Assembly (NCBI GenBank): GCA_030272585.1
Contig: BSYQ01000012.1
Location: 372,001-436,000, forward strand
Reading direction: 5' to 3'
From: Bryopsis sp. KO-2023
Taxonomy: Eukaryota > Chlorophyta > Ulvophyceae > Bryopsidales > Bryopsidaceae
DNA length: 64,000 nt
Shown piece by piece: positions 56,601-64,000 of this stretch. Under the pieces are notes generated by a model. It had not been told where the DNA came from and did no database searches. It was given only the letters and a program-made list of their open reading frames with translations. A program made the translations under genes and the position numbers. The first letter of the stretch is position 1; every line of letters begins with the position of its first letter.

Positions 56601-57415
56601 TTTTCCCGAAACCATGATGGACTTCACTGCTGAAACTTTTGCATCCTGACCTTTATCGTTTTGGGCCAGCGCTTTCAGCTCGGATGATTTTGCTTGCTGT
56701 GCTCTTTCCGAAAGGTAGTCATTGGTAGAATCGACGAACGATAAATCCTCTTGAAACTGCACCATCAAAGAATCGGGATGCATGGACACCAAGAAACAAA
56801 AACAAAATCCCAAAAAAGCAGGAAATCTACCGTTCAAACCAAATTCTGAAAAAAAAAACAGGAAAATGCCAAAAAAATGCAGTTTCGGAAAAGGCTCTCA
56901 CAACGTCCTCTCCCATAATCAGAAATTGCTATTTTTCACGTACATATACATAGATATATCAGTTGGTTTCTTATCCAACCGACCGCTCCAAAACAACAAG
57001 AAATGCACCATCCTTTTTCTCTTTACCTATCCTGTTCCAACAAACGAACGCCTTCTTTATTCCAACACCACCCCACCTTATTTTTGACCCCATCGATTCT
57101 CTTCTGATAAAGCTCTTCGTTCGGTCCATGCACACCACCCTCCTCCTCCTCCTGGACCCCATCGACTTCCACCCCCCCATCATTTCCCTCTTGATTTGCA
57201 TCCCCCCCCTCTGCTTTTCCATCTTCCGCGTTTTCAACCCCACCTCCCCCAGATTTTTTTGAATCGTGGTCCCCCTCCCCATCATTAGCTTGATTTTCTG
57301 CTTCGCTTGCTCCACCACCCTCTTCCCCGTTGATTTTTTCAGAGTTTTCTATTTCAAGGGGTGGATAAAGGTGAGGGAACACCGACTCCAACGTTTCTTG
57401 AGCAGTGGTGGCCAT
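47686..57415 (-). CDS. DLEC1: DLEC1 / CFAP81-like flagellar ASH-domain protein
   Basis: Minus-strand exons: 57077-57415, 56613-56756, 55770-56048, 55325-55454, 55094-55195, 54704-54813, 54098-54177, 52372-53805, 51808-51959, 51364-51575, 50490-50933, 49966-50264, 49297-49647, 48964-49204, 48523-48854, 48321-48440 and 47686-48114. The total is about 1,730 residues, close to human DLEC1 (about 1,750). All phases join except between exons 2 and 3, where a small exon is probably missing. The N-terminus starts MATTAQETLESVFPHLYPP, then an acidic linker and a coiled segment. The diagnostic part is EPDVIEFNAYEVGGVYEMNV, RNVSNVSRRIHLLPP, KFPADHGTIAPGMECQFTLR and LVCDNCQVMPIEIQG, the first immunoglobulin-like ASH/MSP domain. 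Further ASH-type domains fill the rest (VRVLMPYLDFGLVRWGHCHS; SNVVELDFGAVHVSSPKTLH). DLEC1 proteins sit in motile cilia and flagella. The intron after 54098 appears to use a GC donor. Confidence 0.88.
51209..51258. repeat. Dispersed repeat, copy 2
   Basis: Copy of the element at 40246-40294, here in a DLEC1 intron: ggccttcgttg, gtttgcc, aatgtaaattaaac, then attcattca. Confidence 0.7.
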
Positions 57416-58190
57416 CCAACCGGCGCTTTCTTTCCTTTTCCACAGTTTTTCTGCCACTGAGGAAAGGAAAAACACTGGAAAAAGTGGCTGAGGATCTGTT
57501 GCAGGGTGGACTGAGTGTAATTGTCTAAGCAAGGCGAGAAAATGGTGGCGATTGAAAGGGTGTGTGACGTCTTTTTGTACTTGCGCGACGACTCTTGACG
57601 TCCTATTTTGGATGCGAGTGGATTTCGGTTATGACTGTACACGTCAGCGCAGAGTTTCTGTCCGCGACGATGTTGTGGCTGGGCTTCCTATTCTTGATCC
57701 AGTGCGTGAAAATCAGCTCGCGACCGCGGCTCGACTTCGAACGAGGGGGGGAGAAGGTTTTTCACACTAACTTCTAGAACCCGAACGCAACGCGGGTTGA
57801 ATGGCGATCGAGTCGCACGATTTTGAAAGAAAGGTTCCCCCAAAATTTCTTAGCACGTCTCGTTACTGTTTCTTGTGTTAGGATTTTGCAAGAACGGGGT
57901 TTTTTTTTTCAGAGGGAAGGGTGGAATAACATGGATGTTTAATTCGATCATGGGGAAAAATACATATGTAAAATTTCTTTCAAGAATAACAAAATTCAAT
58001 TACCAATAGGCTCCATTTCAGGAAACCTTCCCCTTCCCAGGATCAAAGAAAAGAAAAGAAATACAGGTCCCACCATTTTTGTGTCTAATTCCCCTGCCAA
58101 CACCCCCCCCCCCCCCCAAAAATAAAATAAAGAAAAAACAGAATCCTTCGCACTTTCTTTTTCTGTGTTTGAAAAACAAAGTAAAAAAAT
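57416..58190. other. 5' region of DLEC1-like gene and 3' region of L2HGDH
   Basis: About 57,540-57,830 is more GC-rich with several tgacgt and acgtca-like motifs, as might suit a promoter. The rest is A/T-rich 3' sequence with C16 at about 58,104. No other gene. Confidence 0.4.
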
Positions 58191-61100
58191 TCAACCATCC
58201 AGCATTTCTGCAACGTATTCCCCAATGGCCAAAGATGCCGTCAGACCTGGGGACTCTATACCGAACAGGTTGACGAACCCCAAAACGATGTGGGTGGAAT
58301 GGCCTTGGATCAAGAAATCTCCAGGGGGTTCCCCCGGGCCAACCACTTTGGGGCGAATCCCAGCATAGTCGGCTTGCAAGCAAGCCTTCGGAAGGTTCGG
58401 ATAATATTTCCTAATGGCAGGGTAAAACGACAGAGCCCGTTCCGGATCCACCTGAAAAAAAGCACTTCGAAAATTTACACCACATATAAAAATGCAAGAA
58501 AAAAAAGCACCAAACGATGAAAACACGCGAAAATGGATCGACCTCCACTACATCGTTTCTTTTTCTTCTTTTTTTTTCCCACCCCAAATGCAAGGCCAAA
58601 TTGTTTTTTTTTTAATCCAAAAAAAACCTCGTTGGATTTATAGCATCGACTGTACACATGACTTCCCCACCGTATAATCTATTTGGTCGATCCATTGGAC
58701 GTCCGGCCCGAATTTCGCTTTTCCTTGCAGGTCCAGCGTCATGTGCACTCCTAGGCCGCCATCCTCCGGGATCGGATAAACCAATCGACTGAAAGGGGCC
58801 GGGGCTTGCAGGGAAAAGTAACATCCTCGAGCGTAGTATCGGTGGGGGACGTACGTGGTTGCTCCCAGCAGAGTTTTCGCAACATCCCAAGCTTGCAGTC
58901 CTATTTTTTTTTTTTTGAAATCCCAAGATTAACACACAAATCGATGGAGAACATAGCAAAGAAATAGTATGTTTTATTTTATTTTGTTTATTTACTATTT
59001 TCTCGAGAATTTTTCTTTTTCTTTTTCTTTTTCTTTTTTTTGGGGGGGAGGAAATGGTTGTACAACGAGGCTAAAAAACCCGCCATCCCTCAGAAACACA
59101 GTACACAGAATCGACCCCTGGTTCAATTTCTTCACTTATTTATCTGTACATACACACAGATTTATAAATATGACACTTATTTATATGATACTTTTCAATC
59201 ATTCTTATTTGTTTGCTTCTTTTTTCCTGTTTTTTTGTTTGTTATTCATTTTTATTTTTATTTTTTTTGGGGGGGGTCCCCTCTTCGAGTGTCACCTGCG
59301 GCATTCACAATACATTCAGGGGTCAGAGCTGTGATTTCTCCTGTGGTGGTATCTTTGACCTTGAGTTGTTTGGGAAAGGATTGCAAATCGCCTCCAACCA
59401 CTTTAGCCCCGAACGAAAAAAGAGCTCCGCCAGATTCAGCATCTGCTCGCAAAGATTCCATGAGGCTGAACAAAAAAAAAGGAAAGAAAAGAAAAGGTTG
59501 ATTATAAAATCGGAGATACACCAACAGCAGGGCATTTCATGATTCTTATTCAGGGAAAGAAATTAAAAAAACACACCCACGACAAACAAAAGAGCAGTTT
59601 CCTACATTTTACTTTTTCCATTTAATTCATTGTTGAAATATTTTAATTTAAATTTGTTAGCTCCTTTATTCATGCTTTTAAATAATTATTAACCACCTGT
59701 GTTAACTTTATTCTCTCTTTGTTTTTTTTCTGTTTTTTTTTTTGGGGGGGGGGGTTGGGAAAAGAGGGAAGGAGGGGTAATCCAATACTGAAACTACACA
59801 CTCGAAAAAAAAAAGGGGAAAAAAGCACCCGCCATTTTTCGTGTTTTCATTCAAGAAGACACAGTTTCACTTAATTAAAAAAAATCCAAAGCCCAGTTCA
59901 TTTTATTTCATCAGCACCTGTGGCTGTCGACAATGCCTGTCGACGGCGACAGAAGAGCAGCCACACAAGACACCTCGGGTTCCAGCAATTGTGCCGTCTG
60001 CTTGTCGATTTCCTCCACATCCTGGACTCCGTTGGCTTTCGCTTGTTTCGCGATATTCCCTAAGGTGGCCAATTGTCTATGCTGGAGAAAGAGGAAAAAC
60101 CACAGTAATAAACGTATAAAGATTTTCTTTGAAGTTTTTCTACTTTGCTCATTTCCTTCACTTTTGAAAATTTCTGTTTGAATATATCATGTCAGCTTTT
60201 GGCACCATCTTTTTCATCTCAATGCTTTCTTTTAGTAGGTATTTTTTATGGCATTTTTAATCCACATTGAAGTTTGCACACAATCTTTTTCGTCATTTTG
60301 GATCTCACCCTGGATTCGTGGCCACGATCAATTTCCCAATGCGTTTGTGTGGAATGGATTTTTCTTTGCAGTAATCATACAGCATTTTTTTCCCCTCCAC
60401 GCACAGCAGAGCCTTCAGCGTATTCGTCTTGTAGTACAGCCCCCCATGAATCACTGAACGAAAAACAAAACAAAACACAAATTAAAAAATAGAAAAAGAA
60501 ACCTTAACCAAATAAAACATATCTGTATGTGTTTTCCAAGATGGAGGAAATAAAAAACCAAAAACCGAAGAACCATTCAAGAAAACTGAACATCGATGTG
60601 CCTACTTTCCGGGGTCCCAGCGCACGGCGACTTCCATTCAGCTTTCTTTCATTAACATGCAGTGGTTTTTGAGATTCGCCTCTGGTTCGGTTATCAAAAG
60701 TTTCTTTTTTTTTCTCTTTCTTTCTTCCTTTTCTTCTTCAATTTTTTTTTTATTCTTAAAATTATTTTCTCTGAGGTGAGAAGCGGAACCAAACAATTTT
60801 AATCGATGATTGCCACAAAGATGTTTTTACCTTCGCTGTTTCTAGACGATATTCCTGTGCCGATCGATTTCTCCTCTTCCAGCACCAGAACCTCTCGGCC
60901 CCTCTGAGTCAGCGCTCGGGCCACAGCCAAACCAATCACACCTAACAGCTGCACACGTAATTCAGGGACATTCCACAGGATTCATTGTTGTATTTTTCTT
61001 TTTTAAACTGGGTTGTTAAAGAAAAAAGGGAAAATTTTGAATGAAACTCCTCTGGCCACCAGCAGTTCGAGGCGGTTGCTACTCTTTGTCCTGTGGGTCG

Positions 61101-61497
61101 ATTCTTTTTGCACTTTGACAAAAAAAGTGCTTGTTTACTGAGTTCTTTTCCTTTTTTTTTTCAAGTTTGTCAACAAAAATGAATGCACTTTTCTTTCTCT
61201 GCGACAAAGGCTGCGGAAAAGTTAATTTCAACGCGCTTCGAGCAGAAAAAATTAAAACGGGAGGTTGGGAGTGGTGTTTTTCTGCTCCTGAAACACAACC
61301 AGGGGGGTTTCGACAAAGAAAGGTGCAGGCCATATTTCACCAACACACGCACCCGCGCCGATGACGACGCAATCGACGGCGGAGTCCGCCGACAACGTCC
61401 TGCACCAGGTCCCCGCGCCGCCAGGCGTCACCCCTAGACGTCCGGACGTCCCCACCGACGACGCACGCCCAAGTCGCGCCGAAAGATGCCGGAGCAT
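58191..61497 (-). CDS. L2HGDH: L-2-hydroxyglutarate dehydrogenase, mitochondrial
   Basis: An FAD enzyme that oxidises L-2-hydroxyglutarate, a wasteful by-product, to 2-oxoglutarate in mitochondria. Minus-strand exons: 61353-61497, 60831-60941, 60309-60453, 59918-60081, 59296-59465, 58671-58900 and 58191-58451, about 408 residues. The first exon has a mitochondrial leader ([14 protein letters not shown]) and leads into the FAD-binding [19 protein letters not shown]. Next come [86 protein letters not shown] and [20 protein letters not shown]. All phases join except exon 3 to exon 4 (phase 2 against 0), where two or so residues expected in the family are also missing. A micro-exon or a 1-nt sequence error is likely there. 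Confidence 0.92.
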
Positions 61498-61787
61498 GAC
61501 CCCCTCTCCCTCTGGAACGAATCCCTCGACCGAAACTCAAACAACCACCTATCTTATTTCGAACTGAAGCCCTCACACGCGCGCAGGTGAAATCGAAGGG
61601 GGGCGTTTTTCGTGGAACGGTCTTGATTGACAGGAATCGAAACCAAATCAGGGGCAAAAAAGACAGAAACTTGAAATGTCACGTGGGCCACGTGGGGTGA
61701 TATTCGGCCGGTATTTATTGCCAAGACGGACGACAGAGAGGTGCTTTCGCCCCTTTTTTTTCCCTCGCTTGGTTACTCTTCACTTCC
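61498..61787. promoter_or_regulatory. Shared 5' region of L2HGDH and LON-domain gene
   Basis: The two ATGs are on opposite strands 290 bp apart. The central part is GC-rich, with a palindromic cacgtgggccacgtg at about 61680-61694 that contains two CACGTG G-boxes. Confidence 0.5.
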
Positions 61788-63957
61788 ATGCCCACCGCTT
61801 CCCAACTCGCGACCCCCGGACGCTGCGTCGCCGTCCCCCAAGCTCTAGCGACCAAAAGCGCCATCAGTAGCGGCCCGGCTCGAGGTGATCCTCCCACAGA
61901 CATCCTTCCAGCTTTTGTTTTCTGTTCCAGGTGGGTTGGCGTCATTTTCCGCCCGACCCTTTTCACGTAAGCGTTTCCTTTCGGCGCCAGTACGTGGGTC
62001 ATCGTCGCTGGGGCGAAATCCCGCCGCCAATGCGCAGCTGAGTTCGAGAGCGTATCACAAGGGGGGATCGAATTTCCTGGCGGAGTGTCCGGTGCGTTCT
62101 GGAGTGCGCGATGTCGGGAGTTGCGTCGTGCGAGCGGAGTCGGGCGAAGGGAAAAAGACTGGAACGGTGATGCGTTTGCCCATTTTCCCTCTGGGCATCG
62201 TCGCAATGCCTGCCACCATCGTTCCTCTGAATATCTTCGAAGCCAGGTCCGTCTAGAAAAGATATTTATAGCCTGGTCGAATATCTGAATTTTTTGGTGC
62301 TAAAAATTACCTTAATAATGTGTTGTTCGATTGGAAAACAAAAATTATCAAATGGAAAAGCCAAAGGATTTGAAATTTGAACTCCAGAGCAGCTCCATCC
62401 TTCAATACACATTTTTGTTTTTCTTACTTCCTCCATATTAATTGTAATATTGTCAATTAAAAAAAGACTAAAAACTCAAAAAGTTATTACTAATTAAATA
62501 ATTGACTGAATTAAAAACTTTGGGGGGGACATCCAAGAAAATAAGATTTTTTTATTTATTTTTCTTGAAAAGAAATCGAGATGCAAATATTCACAGACCA
62601 ATGCAAGCTTTTTTTTTTTCAGCTTAGGAGAGCTAGTGGGCTAAAAAATTTCTCCCATTTAATTTTTTTGTTCACGCTTGTTTTTTTTCCGACTAGATAT
62701 CGAGTGTTATTCAATACCCTGCTGGCTGGAGATGAGGGGTGAGCATAATTCCGAAAGAAAAAAAACAACATTCACGCAATTGTTACAGCACTGGATTTGA
62801 GCTTCTGTTGAAAAATGAAAATGAAAATTGAAATTGAAAAATGTTTGGAAAGGGAGAAAGTTTGCATTCGTTGCGACATCAAATAATCAGAAATTGAACC
62901 GTTAAAAATGTATTTAAAATTTTTCATGGGCACCGATTGCGTTTCTCCTTTTTCGCTGGAGTATCAGTGATTAGTCATGCGCAAACTAACAAACACATAC
63001 AGTAAAACAATAATTAAAAAATAGAAATATGTTTCAGATGTCTGGCTGGTGAAATAACATACATAGTACTTTTTGTGTTCAAAATAATATTTTTTGTACA
63101 TATATCTGTATATTTTTCTATATATATTTTTCTGTATATTGGTGTGTTTTCGATTCAGATTGGATGAGGAGTTGATTCAGAAGGATAGTCCTTTTTTTGG
63201 AAGTCGAGTTTTCGGAATGTGCATGGCAAACAAGGACGGCATGCGACGAGTGGGTGAGTTGACATTCTTTTTTTTTTCTTTCAGCTATTTTTAATTTTTC
63301 GAATTTCAATTTTTTTTTATAATGTATTTTTCGTCTTTTAGGCTTGTCTCCTCTCCTTTTTCGAGTTTTTATTCTTTCATATTGAAATATGGGGGAATAT
63401 GTCCTGTCCACATAGGCGCAACCAGGGGGGGGCCTGAGGGGGCCTGGCCCCCTAGAAAATTTTCTGGCCCCCCCAAGAAAGCTAGCAAGGAAAAAAAAAA
63501 ATCCTATTCAGCAGATTTTCTACTGCACGGTACAAAAATAAAAGTGGCCTCCCCAAAAAAATATTTCGGCCCCCCCTCCCCCTAAATTCCTGGTTGCGCC
63601 TATGCCTGTCCATCACGAAATATATAAAATTAAAATTAAAATCTTGAGGGAAGCATGTACACACTCTCACTTTCTGCACTGGAGTTGAAAATCAATACTA
63701 AAAACTAAAGAATGAAAGAATGAAATTATGTTTTTGAGTGAAAAATCTATGGGAAAAGAAACTTGCCCAATCTGAGCGGCAGATATTGTGACATGGACAA
63801 AAAATACATATATGTACATATAGATATATTCATTTTTTCATTTTTTTTCCTCTCCTATGGTTTAGGAACCACTCTCGAAATCAAGCAACACACCACCATC
63901 GGAGATGGAAAACTTTTGGTTACTAGTCGAGGGATCCAGCGATTCAGCATCGTGGAG
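61788..63957 (+). CDS. LON substrate-binding domain protein, organelle-targeted, 5' part
   Basis: Exons 61788-61884, 61931-62246, 62697-62738, 63159-63253 and 63866-63957; all phases fit (1, 2, 2, 1, 0) and the gene runs off the right edge. The first exon and most of the second encode an acid-poor leader rich in Ser, Ala, Arg and Pro (MPTASQLATPGRCVAVPQAL; FSARPFSRKRFLSAPVRG), typical of a chloroplast transit peptide. The LON N-terminal domain starts at VMRLPIFPLGIVAMPATIVP, NIFEARYRVLFNTLLAGDEG, continues with RVFGMCMANKDGM and reaches GTTLEIKQHTTIGDGKLLVT. Plant proteins with this domain alone, without the protease, are common; whether a protease follows cannot be seen. A MITE sits in the fourth intron. 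Confidence 0.88.
63411..63604. mobile_element. hAT-type MITE, 194 bp
   Basis: Perfect 16-bp terminal inverted repeats, cataggcgcaaccagg at 63411-63426 and its complement at 63589-63604, enclose 162 bp rich in G/C runs. Flanking 8-bp direct repeats cctgtcca at 63403-63410 and 63605-63612 are the target-site duplication. Eight bases is the hAT superfamily length. No transposase is encoded. Confidence 0.93.
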
Positions 63958-64000
63958 GTGAAATCTGTTTTCCTGAAACTCTATCTATCTATCTCGTCCT

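Noticed and set aside
1..64000. CRISPR arrays, rRNA or bacterial operon structure
   Set aside because: No regularly spaced repeats of CRISPR type and no rRNA sequence. Introns and eukaryotic genes throughout exclude operon organisation.

Overview
The window reads as nuclear DNA of a photosynthetic green-lineage eukaryote, most likely an alga with flagellated cells. A chlorophyll a/b-binding light-harvesting gene places it in the green lineage. A WAV2-type hydrolase, a plant-style hexokinase, a LON-domain protein with a transit-like leader and three mTERF genes fit that placement. A long DLEC1/CFAP81-type gene, which encodes a cilium/flagellum protein, argues for motile cells and against a flagella-free lineage. 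Most genes have many small exons and T-rich introns carrying homopolymer runs. Species assignment (for example an early-diverging streptophyte) is only a guess. All gene models were built by hand: splice sites were accepted when the GT/AG signal, the reading phase and protein similarity recalled from memory agreed.

Layout of 1-19 kb: the C-terminal half of TRAPPC13 (+), a six-exon hexokinase (+), a secreted F-type lectin in a compositionally different block (+), a DUF1348/NTF2-like protein (+), three mTERF-repeat genes (+,-,-), and RPB10 (+) starting head-to-head with the last mTERF.

Layout of 19-36 kb: a secreted LysM plus phospholipase A2-like gene (-), an LHC gene with an apparent 1-nt frameshift (-), a 5'-truncated LINE whose reverse transcriptase frame is open (+), a small membrane protein (-), and an 836-residue receptor-like protein with signal peptide, EGF-like ectodomain, transmembrane helix and RING-H2 domain (-).

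Layout of 37-64 kb: a nine-exon WAV2/ABHD13-like hydrolase (-), a small unknown gene (+), an uncertain partial gene (+), an S-adenosylmethionine-carrier-like mitochondrial carrier protein (+), the DLEC1-like gene (about 10 kb, -), mitochondrial L-2-hydroxyglutarate dehydrogenase (-), and, divergent from it, the 5' part of a LON-domain gene (+) with a hAT-type MITE in an intron.

The genes do not form a pathway. They are separate housekeeping, organelle, flagellar and cell-surface genes, several arranged head-to-head over about 240-320 bp. The most unusual architectures are the EGF-ectodomain/TM/RING-H2 protein and the LysM/phospholipase A2 fusion.
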